DNA from: Planctomycetia bacterium
GTDB lineage: Bacteria; Planctomycetota; Planctomycetia; Pirellulales; Thermoguttaceae
Direction of reading: 5' to 3'
Length of the DNA stretch: 56,418 bases
Assembly: GCA_030539295.1 (NCBI GenBank)
Contig: JAUNSJ010000023.1
Coordinates: forward strand, 1-56,418
The number at the start of each line of letters is the position of its first letter. The first letter of the stretch is position 1. Both the position numbers and the translations under genes were made by a program. A model generated the notes under the pieces. The model was not told the origin of the DNA. It made no database searches and worked only from the letters and a program-made list of their open reading frames with translations. Positions 27,777 through 35,299 of the stretch are shown one piece after another.

Positions 27777-27797
27777 TAACGTAAAGCAAGAAAGCGA

Positions 27798-27889
27798 CCG
27801 AAACTCCCTTTACCCCGCGTTTGCGTCTGAGGATTCGAACCGCAGACGTGGCGTTGGCCCCCGCGGTGGTAAAGGACGAGTGGTTTCGG
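27798..27889 (+). promoter_or_regulatory. strongly folded leader upstream of queD
   Basis: Three nested helices are visible: CCGAAAC (27798-27804) with GTTTCGG (27883-27889); CCTTTACC-CCGCG (27807-27819) with CGCGG-t-GGTAAAGG (27862-27875), which is 13 bp with one bulged T; and GCGTCTG (27823-27829) with CAGACGT (27843-27849). The structure ends 22 bases before the queD start. A competing pairing CTCCC (27804-27808) with GGGAG (27892-27896) would break the outer helices. It does not match the preQ1-I, -II or -III patterns that I know. It may be a new leader motif or a terminator of the upstream gene. Confidence 0.5.
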
Positions 27890-27911
27890 ACGGGAGACCG
27901 AGGTTACGGCC

Positions 27912-28328
27912 ATGTATACAATAACGCGACAATTTACATTTTCGTATGGGCATCGGCTCTTGAACTACGAGGGCAAGTGCGGTAATCTGCACGGGCACAA
28001 CGCGAAAGTTCGAGTTACCCTGGCCGCGAAAGAGTTGAACCGACAGGGTATGGTTTTGGATTTTTCTGAATTGAAGAAGCGGGTTAATACATGGCTGGAT
28101 GAGCACTGGGACCATCGCATGATCCTGCGTCAGGACGACCCGCTGGTCCCTGCCCTGGTTGCCGCGGGAGAACCGATCTGCACCGTGCCGGAGAATCCAA
28201 CGGCGGAATTCATGGCGAAAAGTCTTTTTGACACAGTGCGAGAGGAAGGATTTGCCGTCGTGCGGGTCGACTTCTGGGAGACGGTGAACTGCTTTGCGAC
28301 CTGGTCGGAAGATGAGGATGGGTTATGA
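27912..28328 (+). CDS. queD: 6-carboxytetrahydropterin synthase QueD
   Basis: QueD converts dihydroneopterin triphosphate to 6-carboxytetrahydropterin in the queuosine (7-deazaguanine) pathway. The 138 residues contain the zinc histidines in YGHRL and HGHNAKV, the catalytic Cys in GKCGNLHGHN (about residue 22), the fold-typical MVLDFSELK and HWDHRMIL, and ENPTAEFMAK. GAGG lies 8 bp before the start. The stop overlaps the next gene's start by 4 bp. Other queuosine genes are not in the window. Confidence 0.94.
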   Translation: MYTITRQFTFSYGHRLLNYEGKCGNLHGHNAKVRVTLAAKELNRQGMVLDFSELKKRVNTWLDEHWDHRMILRQDDPLVPALVAAGEPICTVPENPTAEFMAKSLFDTVREEGFAVVRVDFWETVNCFATWSEDEDGL

Positions 28329-29476
28329 TCGAAGAGCGACAGCCCTCTTCGCAAGAGCATGTCTCTGATTGGGATGACGACCTTGCGGAGATGGAGGATG
28401 AGGCAAAAGACGAGCAACAGCAAACGTCTGACGTGGCCGTGTTTCCCTTGGGTAAGCCTGGCGACACGGAAGTACGCATCGTAACACCGGAACAGGCAGG
28501 CTGGCGTCTGGACCTGTTTTTAGTGCACCATTTTCCGCAGTACAGTCGTGTCCTCCTGCGAAACGCGATACAATCGGAAGGAGTCTTTGTCGATGGTAAA
28601 CGAGGCAAGCCGGCATTCCGACTGGTGCCGGGCCAGCAAGTTGAGTTCACCCTGCTGGAATTGCCGCGGCAATCGCCCATACCAGAGAATATTCCGCTGG
28701 ATGTCTTGTATGAAGACGAAGATTTGGCGGTCATCAATAAGCCGGCGAATATGGTGGTACACCCTTCACGGGGGCACTGGTCAGGTACGCTCGTTAGTGC
28801 ATTATCGTGGCGCTACGGACAGGAGTTAAGCTCGGTCCGTGGGCCGGGACGTCCAGGAGTTGTGCATCGGCTCGACCGCGATACGAGCGGGGCTATTCTC
28901 GTGGCCAAGAACGACAGAATCCATGCGCAACTGGCACTTCTGTTCGAAACGAAACAGATCCAAAAGGAGTACTGCGCCATTGTCTTGGGCACTCCCGCCG
29001 TCGACCGCGACCTCATTGATCTGCCCATTGGTCACCATCCCAAGCAGCGGGAGCGTATGCAGGTACAGCTCGACGGCGTGGATACGAAACCTGCGCAAAC
29101 TTTTTTTGAGGTGGAAGAGCGATTTCGCGGCTTTAGTGTCGTGCGAGCATGTCCGCGGACCGGACGCACGCACCAGATTCGCGTTCATTTGGCACACTAC
29201 GGCTGCCCTGTCCTCTGCGACCGACTCTATGGAGGTCGGGCAACCGTTACGTTGGGAGAGATTCGCGGCAAGATAGGCATGCCTGTACTCAAAGGCGACG
29301 ACGGTGAATCGGACGGTGACCGTGTCCTCCTGGCTCGACAGGCACTTCATGCCCGACGCATCTCCTTTGTTCACCCGGTAACGAAAAAGGAAATGACCGT
29401 TGCGGCGCCCCTGCCGGCCGATATGCAGGCAGCGCTCGACGCGATTCGATTATTTCGCAGTACGGACTCCGAATAA
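28325..29476 (+). CDS. RluA/RluD family pseudouridine synthase
   Basis: This 383-residue enzyme isomerises uridines in rRNA or tRNA. It begins with an acidic extension of about 45 residues, then an S4 RNA-binding domain (WRLDLFLVHHFPQYSRVLLR through VDGKRGKP, about 58-105), then the catalytic domain with NKPANMVVHPS, the active-site Asp in HRLDRDTSGAILVAKN (about 182) and GRTHQIRVHL. Its start overlaps queD by ATGA. The closest model is RluD (23S positions 1911/1915/1917), but target choice cannot be read by eye. Confidence 0.92.
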   Translation: MIEERQPSSQEHVSDWDDDLAEMEDEAKDEQQQTSDVAVFPLGKPGDTEVRIVTPEQAGWRLDLFLVHHFPQYSRVLLRNAIQSEGVFVDGKRGKPAFRLVPGQQVEFTLLELPRQSPIPENIPLDVLYEDEDLAVINKPANMVVHPSRGHWSGTLVSALSWRYGQELSSVRGPGRPGVVHRLDRDTSGAILVAKNDRIHAQLALLFETKQIQKEYCAIVLGTPAVDRDLIDLPIGHHPKQRERMQVQLDGVDTKPAQTFFEVEERFRGFSVVRACPRTGRTHQIRVHLAHYGCPVLCDRLYGGRATVTLGEIRGKIGMPVLKGDDGESDGDRVLLARQALHARRISFVHPVTKKEMTVAAPLPADMQAALDAIRLFRSTDSE

Positions 29477-29505
29477 CACGACCGCTCATTATGGGAGTTT
29501 TTGAT

Positions 29506-30522
29506 ATGTCGACGAAAAAGCATGTGCTAAGTTCTTTAAAAGACAAGAATACACTCCGGCCCCCGGTAGACCCCGATTCCTTGCCGGAGAGCGAACTTTG
29601 GCGCCCTCTGTATCCCTTTGAGTCCCGGTATACGCGACTTGGCGGTTTTACGTGCCACTATATAGATGAGTACGAATCGGCGCTACTGTATCATTCGAAA
29701 GAGCGTGGAAAACCGGTAGGCCCGGAAGAATTGCCGACCTTACTCTTCGTGCACGGTAATCCCACATGGTCCTTCTACTGGCGCAATCTTATGACCGCCT
29801 ATCGCGACCATTATCGCGTGGTTGCCTTTGACCATATCGGTTGCGGACTTTCAGAGAAGCCGCAGGAAGTGGATTATCCGTATACCTTGGCGCGACGTAT
29901 TAATGACCTGAACGCCCTGATTCAAAAATTAAATCTTCACCATGTAACCCTGGTTGCGCACGACTGGGGCGGCGCGATAGGCCTGGGGTCCGCTGCCCGT
30001 TCTCCGAAACGATTTGAACGATTTGCCTTGCTCAATACCGGCGCGTTCCGGTTTGCCACTTGTCCGCTGCGCATACGGATTTGCAGGGCACCCATTCTTG
30101 GCCGTCTCCTGATTAAGGGACTGAATGTTTTTCCGCAAGCGGCGGTCCGAATGGCAACGAGTCAAAAGGGAGGTTTGGATAAGGCGGTAGCGTCTGGACT
30201 CTTGGCGCCGTACGCCTCCTGGCACGATCGCGTGGCGGTCTACGAGTTTGTGCAGGACATTCCGCTCTCGGAGAAACACCGCTCCTGGGCACGTCTGATT
30301 GAGGTGGAACAGGGGCTGGAGCAATTCCGCACGAAGCCGGTCGCCTTAATTTGGGGTATGCAGGATTGGTGTTTTACGGGCGAGTATATAAAAAAGTTTT
30401 TGCAATACTATCCAGAAGCACAAGTATCGCGAATTGAATCGGCAGGTCACTATGTGGTGGAGGATGCGCTGGATGAGGTGAAAGGCGCCCTGGACCAACT
30501 GCTCAAGAAGCAGCGGCCCTAA
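29506..30522 (+). CDS. alpha/beta hydrolase, haloalkane dehalogenase-like
   Basis: This 338-residue alpha/beta-fold enzyme has the haloalkane-dehalogenase family layout: HGNPTWSFYWRNL (oxyanion region), the nucleophile Asp in VAHDWGGAIGLG (about residue 152), a cap domain, the acid residue region IWGMQDWCF and the final His in SAGHYVVEDA. The same motifs occur in OleB beta-lactone decarboxylases and epoxide hydrolases, so dehalogenation is not proven. Start at 29506 is used because GGGAG lies before it. An ATG 15 bp upstream has no ribosome site. Converges with the accessory block that ends at 30546. Confidence 0.82.
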   Translation: MSTKKHVLSSLKDKNTLRPPVDPDSLPESELWRPLYPFESRYTRLGGFTCHYIDEYESALLYHSKERGKPVGPEELPTLLFVHGNPTWSFYWRNLMTAYRDHYRVVAFDHIGCGLSEKPQEVDYPYTLARRINDLNALIQKLNLHHVTLVAHDWGGAIGLGSAARSPKRFERFALLNTGAFRFATCPLRIRICRAPILGRLLIKGLNVFPQAAVRMATSQKGGLDKAVASGLLAPYASWHDRVAVYEFVQDIPLSEKHRSWARLIEVEQGLEQFRTKPVALIWGMQDWCFTGEYIKKFLQYYPEAQVSRIESAGHYVVEDALDEVKGALDQLLKKQRP

Positions 30523-30545
30523 GACGTCTTTCCCGACCGACGTGG

Positions 30546-31613
30546 CTATTGATATTCAAACGAAACGACAGCGCGTCCGCCTGACCCGCGATACCGTTTG
30601 CCGAATTGGACGCTGGAACTGCCGGCCACACGCACGGATACCGTACGCCAGTGTTCCGAACGACTGCAATGCGCAATGATCGCCGGGTGCGAACCGGTCA
30701 GGTTCAGTCGGATATGCTGACTCTTGTAAAATTCGCCGATCGCATTGACGAATTGACTTCCGATTCCCACGCCCTGGTAGTCTGGCAGCGTAACGATGCG
30801 ACTGATGCGTCGCCGGTTTTTTCGTCCCATGAGCGAAGCGATACAACAAAAGGCGACGGGTTCCCCTTGCCAGAAGGCGACATAGCACTTAACGGCGTTG
30901 GGCAGTTCTCCGCTTAGATAGTGATGTCGAGCAAACAGGGACCACAACCGTCGAGGTGCCTGTCGGATTTCAAGATGGATTGCAGGCCGCCGAAGGGACC
31001 TCCTTGCGACTTCTCCGGTCGCCATGTCGAGTATCCAGTCCGGTTCCAGCCATTGGGCAATATCATAATGACAAGTCACGGCGACGAATTTCTTCTTAAT
31101 GCGTTCTTTTTTCACACCGCTGGCAATCGCGGCCGAGCCAATACAAGCGACATTGCGGTCAACGACGCTTGTGAACTCGTCATAGACGACGGTCTCGGAC
31201 TGGGCATCGAGCAGTGCTTTCGCCAGATCGCAGCGGAATTTTTCCCCGTTTGAGAGGACTCTGTACGGCTTAATCCAGGAGGGCGGCGAACTGAATCCGA
31301 CCATACTCAACGTGGCAACAATCTCCTTTATGGAATGGTCACCGAATCCGTCGAGCAGACTTTGATTCTCCGGCCAGTGTGTGCCGGTCCACAGATCTTC
31401 TTTAAACAGGGTCTGGGCCACCGTACTTTTGCCCGAGCCACTTGGCCCCACAATCAGTCCAATGCGCCAGGATTCGTCCAAAGGAGGCGACTGAAAATAG
31501 AACCTCTGATTCATCTTCTCCTCCAAAGGGACATCAAACATTCCCCCCACCTGCTCCACGCGAAACGACCGATACACAGGCGATTCCAACTCAATGGTGA
31601 TTCTTTCTGACAC
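30546..31613 (-). CDS. ABC-type ATPase fused to GNAT acetyltransferase domain (COG2401-like)
   Basis: This 355-residue protein has an N-terminal ABC ATPase with Walker A GPSGSGKST (about residues 56-64), a signature-like LSNGEKFRCDLAKALL (about 119), Walker B ETVVYDEFTS and a switch His in VTCHYDI. From about residue 215 it becomes a GNAT domain (LWSLFARHHYLSGELPNAVK, RISRIVTLPDYQGVGIGSQF, the last holding the acetyl-CoA loop QGVGIG). No membrane segments, so it is not a transporter. GTG start with AAGGAG 7 bp upstream. The ParB-N gene ends 18 bp before it, pointing to one unit. COG2401 describes this fusion, but its role is not established. Confidence 0.82.
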   Translation of the reverse strand: MSERITIELESPVYRSFRVEQVGGMFDVPLEEKMNQRFYFQSPPLDESWRIGLIVGPSGSGKSTVAQTLFKEDLWTGTHWPENQSLLDGFGDHSIKEIVATLSMVGFSSPPSWIKPYRVLSNGEKFRCDLAKALLDAQSETVVYDEFTSVVDRNVACIGSAAIASGVKKERIKKKFVAVTCHYDIAQWLEPDWILDMATGEVARRSLRRPAIHLEIRQAPRRLWSLFARHHYLSGELPNAVKCYVAFWQGEPVAFCCIASLMGRKNRRRISRIVTLPDYQGVGIGSQFVNAIGEFYKSQHIRLNLTGSHPAIIAHCSRSEHWRTVSVRVAGSSSVQFGKRYRGSGGRAVVSFEYQ

Positions 31614-31631
31614 AATTATGCTCCTTTATTT

Positions 31632-32147
31632 TTAGAGGTTGAGAAGTCGGCAGGAACGTCCTGCGGCTCTCATGGCTTCATACGTTGTTCGCTGGTCTTC
31701 TTCATCCCGACATCGAATGGCCACTTCAAAAATCTCTGGTATTGCCACCGACTTACCCGGCGCGGGCGTGGCGTCAAGATCCACCGGCTCAAAACCAAAC
31801 GTCGACATGTCATATTCCATGTCCAGCCCCTTTAATTCCACCTGGAGTGCCTCAAAATCCCAAATTGCGAGTTCTCCCGTCTTGTTATCGATCAGACGGT
31901 AGGCACGCACCTGGACCGGGGTCAAATCTTTCGCGACGACAACAGGCACTTCCTTCAACTTCAATCGCTTGGCCGCGGCCAGTCGTGTATGGCCCGCTAT
32001 GACCACGCCTAAATTGTCAACGACAATGGGCTGTTGAAAGCCGAACTCCGCAATGGATTTCATAACCGCTTTGACAGCCAGAGAATTCTCACGCGGATTC
32101 TGCTCACAGGGCTTCACACGCGATGTCTTCCACATTTCCACCTTCAT
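31632..32147 (-). CDS. ParB N-terminal (ParB/Srx-fold) protein
   Basis: This 171-residue protein is essentially a ParB N-terminal domain: VKPCEQNPRENS, then QPIVVDNLGVVIAGHTRLAA with the GHTR motif of the nucleotide-binding pocket (ParB box II, about residues 46-55), and LIDNKTGEL. No DNA-binding helix-turn-helix domain follows, so it is not a normal chromosome-partition ParB. Phage and mobile-element versions with this form often precede DNA methyltransferases or terminases. Start at 32147 was chosen for GGAAGG just upstream. Lies between the zinc-ribbon gene and the ABC-GNAT gene. Confidence 0.85.
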   Translation of the reverse strand: MKVEMWKTSRVKPCEQNPRENSLAVKAVMKSIAEFGFQQPIVVDNLGVVIAGHTRLAAAKRLKLKEVPVVVAKDLTPVQVRAYRLIDNKTGELAIWDFEALQVELKGLDMEYDMSTFGFEPVDLDATPAPGKSVAIPEIFEVAIRCRDEEDQRTTYEAMRAAGRSCRLLNL

Positions 32148-32197
32148 TTTGCCTTCCTTTCCATAAAAAATCTCTCTTGAAATGGTGAGTTTCAAGC

Positions 32198-32368
32198 TTA
32201 GTGGCCAGGTCCGTCATAGTCCCGAAATCGTTCGACACTTTTACTCATGCGATTACATTTCGGGCACACGTAGATGCGGGTACGGCACATCTCATACGTT
32301 CGTGTTTTAAAAACATTCATGCGGACCCCACAGTAATGACAGTGATTGAACTTGGCTTCCCTTAACAT
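32198..32368 (-). CDS. 56-residue zinc-ribbon protein
   Basis: A short gene of 57 codons including stop. The product has CHYC (10-13) and CPKC (35-38) pairs, plus C28, which is a typical rubredoxin-like zinc ribbon, and is rich in Arg/Lys (EMCRTRIYVC), suggesting nucleic-acid or protein binding. GAGG lies 8 bp upstream of the ATG. It sits 50 bp before the ParB-N gene on the same strand. Confidence 0.72.
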   Translation of the reverse strand: MLREAKFNHCHYCGVRMNVFKTRTYEMCRTRIYVCPKCNRMSKSVERFRDYDGPGH

Positions 32369-32399
32369 GGTATAACCTCATTACATAAAATTTAAGACA

Positions 32400-32439
32400 C
32401 CAGGGAGAAGATTGTGAAGTCGTCCTCGACCTCCCCTGG
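32400..32439 (-). terminator. stem-loop after the 134-residue unknown gene
   Basis: On the minus strand CCAGGGGAG and CTCCCTGG pair (one bulge) around a 23-base loop, followed by TGTCTTAAATTTT. It separates the 134-residue gene from the zinc-ribbon gene and may only attenuate. Confidence 0.4.
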
Positions 32440-32528
32440 CACCCGCTTTTAATACCATCATTCTAACGGGCTCTCTTGACGTCACAACCATTGTATGCCC
32501 GGCCGTACCCATCATATGGGCACCGTAA

Positions 32529-32933
32529 TCAGGACTCCATGACTACATATTCTCCACGGAAACGGTAGGTGATTCCTATGTCGTTTACCGCTTGCCCCCT
32601 CTTAATCGTATTCTGGATCGTTGACTTCGGCTGAAACGAATTCTGATAAATCTTTTCTCCCAGCTCCTCAAAGGGAATCTCGTCCCGACCCTCATATCGA
32701 TAAACGTACCAACAGTAGCGAAAGGCCGCCCATGCCTTCGGTTCCAGCCGAACCGTACCCAGCGAGGTCGCCACTGTACAGGGTAGCTCCTCGGGAAATC
32801 TCACTTCCTCCTCTCGGTCACCGGCAAGTCGCTCCGCCGTCTGTAATACTGTCTCAACCGTCTCAAGTACCGCTTCGTGGCTTAGTCGAAGCTGTTGATA
32901 AACACGTTGACGCACCGTCTCTAGTGAACTCAT
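32529..32933 (-). CDS. unknown 134-residue protein of the accessory block
   Basis: No family recognised. The protein is 134 residues, with an N-terminal helix (MSSLETVRQRVYQQLRLSH), a middle with EEEVRFPEELP and a C-terminal part (PFEELGEKIYQNSFQPKSTI through YRFRGEYVVM) that could be a small winged-helix DNA-binding domain. Start at 32933 is set by AAGGAG 9 bp upstream. It is followed by a stem-loop and the zinc ribbon. The 260-bp gap 32934-33193 before it holds no recognisable gene. Confidence 0.55.
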   Translation of the reverse strand: MSSLETVRQRVYQQLRLSHEAVLETVETVLQTAERLAGDREEEVRFPEELPCTVATSLGTVRLEPKAWAAFRYCWYVYRYEGRDEIPFEELGEKIYQNSFQPKSTIQNTIKRGQAVNDIGITYRFRGEYVVMES

Positions 32934-33193
32934 AATCTTGTTCTCCTTATTGTTGTGTGGACAATCCTGCAAGAAATGACCGGCAGCGAGCAAGTCGACT
33001 CCCGGTCCCAATACAGGCATAATCGGAAATGTCGACGACATCGGAAGGGGGTATACAGACCAAAAACCCCGCAAAAAACAACTTATTCGCGGAAAAATTT
33101 ACAGACAAGAAAAAACTTACTCCTATAACCGCTACAGACAGTACAGGTCATCAAAAAATTGCCAACCAAGGCCAGACAGGGCCGTCGCGGCCT

Positions 33194-33985
33194 TTATTCA
33201 AACCGGATCAGAACCCCGGCCGGGTTCATCTCTATCGGTCGATTTTTCCAGTCAATAGTGACAATATCGGTCAGGTACCCTATGGACCGCTGAAGTCGCG
33301 CAAAGAGTATAAGGTCGTCGAGTACCTGGTCGCAGGAAAGTATCAGTTCGCCGGCAACGGCGCCGAGTTGGAAGTGATAACCGCCGGCTATGGGAGCAAG
33401 GGTTAAATCGTCATTGCCTGGTACGCCGTGAACCGCATCCTCCAGGAAATAGCGGCACCGGCTGGACAGATAAGCGCAGATTACCTCCGTTGACAGAAAG
33501 AGTTCACCCCGAGAGACACTAACATACGCTTCCCGGGCAGGAAACGCGACGGGCGATTCCTCGCCCAAAATGCCCGGAACGCTGGCAAAATAAATGCGCA
33601 TTGTAGGCTTAGCGGAAGGCGCTGTCACGGACTCCGCCGCGCGGACGTCGTTCTCACACCCGCCAGGCGTCAGGCCGCCATTGTCCGGACTCGCTGCCCA
33701 ACTCCAAATCGCGTCGTCCGGCAGCACCGTTCTCCCTGGCAGAATAGCCGGACGCAAACTGGCCAGCAGGGGACGCGCATGCGTGGCCGGGTCTAACGCC
33801 ACTTCTTCCAATCGCCCTTCACCCGAATACGAGATGACTAACGGCTCCATGCCCGTTCGGTTGTACGCCTGGTCTGCGAAATGAAACGGATCCATGGCCA
33901 AATGGGACATGTAGTCCTGCAAAATGAGGCTACGTGTGTAGTTAACAACGTCATTTTCCGTTACATTGGCCCAAAAGGACAGCAT
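33194..33985 (-). CDS. unknown 263-residue protein next to the recombinase
   Basis: No family recognised. It has no signal peptide or membrane helix. The N-terminus is MLSFWANVTENDVVNYTRSL, and the rest mixes beta-rich stretches (MRIYFASVPGILGEE, AYVSVSRGELFLSTEV). Start at 33985 is chosen because AGGGAG lies 8 bp before it. It begins 34 bp after the recombinase stop, on the same strand, so it may share that transcript. It could be an accessory gene carried with the recombinase or an ordinary lineage-specific gene. Confidence 0.55.
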   Translation of the reverse strand: MLSFWANVTENDVVNYTRSLILQDYMSHLAMDPFHFADQAYNRTGMEPLVISYSGEGRLEEVALDPATHARPLLASLRPAILPGRTVLPDDAIWSWAASPDNGGLTPGGCENDVRAAESVTAPSAKPTMRIYFASVPGILGEESPVAFPAREAYVSVSRGELFLSTEVICAYLSSRCRYFLEDAVHGVPGNDDLTLAPIAGGYHFQLGAVAGELILSCDQVLDDLILFARLQRSIGYLTDIVTIDWKNRPIEMNPAGVLIRFE

Positions 33986-34019
33986 GTGTATGACTCCCTG
34001 TTGCACCCCGCATTCGCCA

Positions 34020-35000
34020 TCAGCTCCGGGGATGATATTTGTGATGAACCTTCTTTAACTCACTCGGATCCACGTGGGTGTAGATCTCCGTTGTTCGTAT
34101 ATTACTGTGGCCCAAAAGGACCTGTACCTGACGTATGTCCGCACCCGATGCCATAAGATGCGTGGCAAAACTGTGACGCATGGAGTGCGGGCTGATCGTC
34201 TCCGAGGCCCCGATTCGACTCGCGTACTTCTTAATCAACTCCCACAATGCTTCCCGGCGCAGTTCGTGCCCCGTGCGGGATAAAAACGCCCAGTCCGGGA
34301 GCGTCTCTGGACTCTCCACGCCGCCACGACGACGCGAGCGACGCTCAATATAACGCTCAAGTTCCGGACGCCCCTGGCTTAACCATGCGTTAAAGACCTT
34401 GATCGCCTGACGCCCTAGCGGGACGTCTCGCTGCTTGTCCCCTTTACCGGTAAACCGGCAATACCCCTCCTGTAAATGCACATCACGCAATCGCAACGTT
34501 GCCACTTCGGAGACTCGACCCCCTGTCGCGTAAAACAGCTCCAGTATGGCGCGGTCACGCAGCCAATAGACGTCTGTTCCCTCAACAGGGGCAACCATGA
34601 GCTGGTCGATCTGGCCCGGCGTGAGCACTCCCGGAATGCGTTCCCACAGTTTGGGACTGCCCAGCAGTTCCGCCTCATTGCCCTCCAGATGACCTTCCAA
34701 CTGAAGAAAGCGAAAAAAAACCCGCATGGAAACGACACGTCGGGCAACAGAGGACGGCGAAAGTCCTTGCCCGTTCAGCCAGCCAAGGTACTCCGACAGG
34801 TCCTGAATCCGCAATTCCTTAATCGGGCGCGGACCTAGCCACTGGTAGAACCCCACCAAATCGCGACGATAGGCCTGAAGCGTGTTCTCCGCCAACAGGC
34901 ATTCATCTTTTATATAATCCAAAAAACGACCGAACCAGTCCTGTTGAACACTGGTAACAGACATCTTTCGGGCAATCAGTTTTCGTCGCGTGGGGGCCAT
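34020..35000 (-). CDS. XerC/XerD-type tyrosine recombinase
   Basis: This 326-residue recombinase has the N-terminal SAM-like DNA-binding domain (FLDYIKDECLLAENTLQAYR) and a catalytic domain with all active residues: Arg in ATGGRVSEVATL, Lys in GKGDKQRDV, HxxR in SPHSMRHSFATHL, His in LGHSNIRTTEIYTHV and its Tyr. The size and motif spelling fit chromosomal XerD (dimer resolution), while its place next to the ParB/ABC-GNAT block would also fit an integrase of a small element. AAGGAAAT precedes the start. An in-frame ATG 36 bp downstream is also possible. Confidence 0.9.
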   Translation of the reverse strand: MAPTRRKLIARKMSVTSVQQDWFGRFLDYIKDECLLAENTLQAYRRDLVGFYQWLGPRPIKELRIQDLSEYLGWLNGQGLSPSSVARRVVSMRVFFRFLQLEGHLEGNEAELLGSPKLWERIPGVLTPGQIDQLMVAPVEGTDVYWLRDRAILELFYATGGRVSEVATLRLRDVHLQEGYCRFTGKGDKQRDVPLGRQAIKVFNAWLSQGRPELERYIERRSRRRGGVESPETLPDWAFLSRTGHELRREALWELIKKYASRIGASETISPHSMRHSFATHLMASGADIRQVQVLLGHSNIRTTEIYTHVDPSELKKVHHKYHPRS

Positions 35001-35099
35001 ATTTCCTTTTTCCTGTCGGGGACGACACGTTTTTCTCCATTATAATCGCAAAATCATGTTTTTTAAAGCACTTTTGTTAAGAATTGTTATAAAAAGAAC

Positions 35100-35127
35100 T
35101 GGAAAGAGCGTTTTTCCTGGCTATAAT
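35100..35127 (+). promoter_or_regulatory. candidate promoter for the YhaM-like gene
   Basis: TGGAAA (35100-35105) and TATAAT (35122-35127) with 16 bp between. The 299-bp divergent gap 35001-35299 also holds a minus-strand TATAAT (35044-35039), with a poor -35, for the recombinase. Confidence 0.45.
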
Positions 35128-35299
35128 AGTCATTATATGGAATATTTATTGGGGACGCCCCGATTTTACCCACACTCCGGTCCGCTTGCCCGATAAGCAG
35201 GCGAGCGCAAACGCGACCCGGAGGAAAACGGGGCCCCAGGGCAGGAAATCCAACCATCGACAACGAATTTAGTACAAATACGCAATAAAGAAGGCACTA

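Noticed and set aside
27823..27849. Possible tRNA fragment in the queD leader (GATTCGAAC resembles a T-loop)
   Set aside because: No acceptor, D or anticodon arm can be folded on either strand around it. The nested stem reading explains the sequence better.
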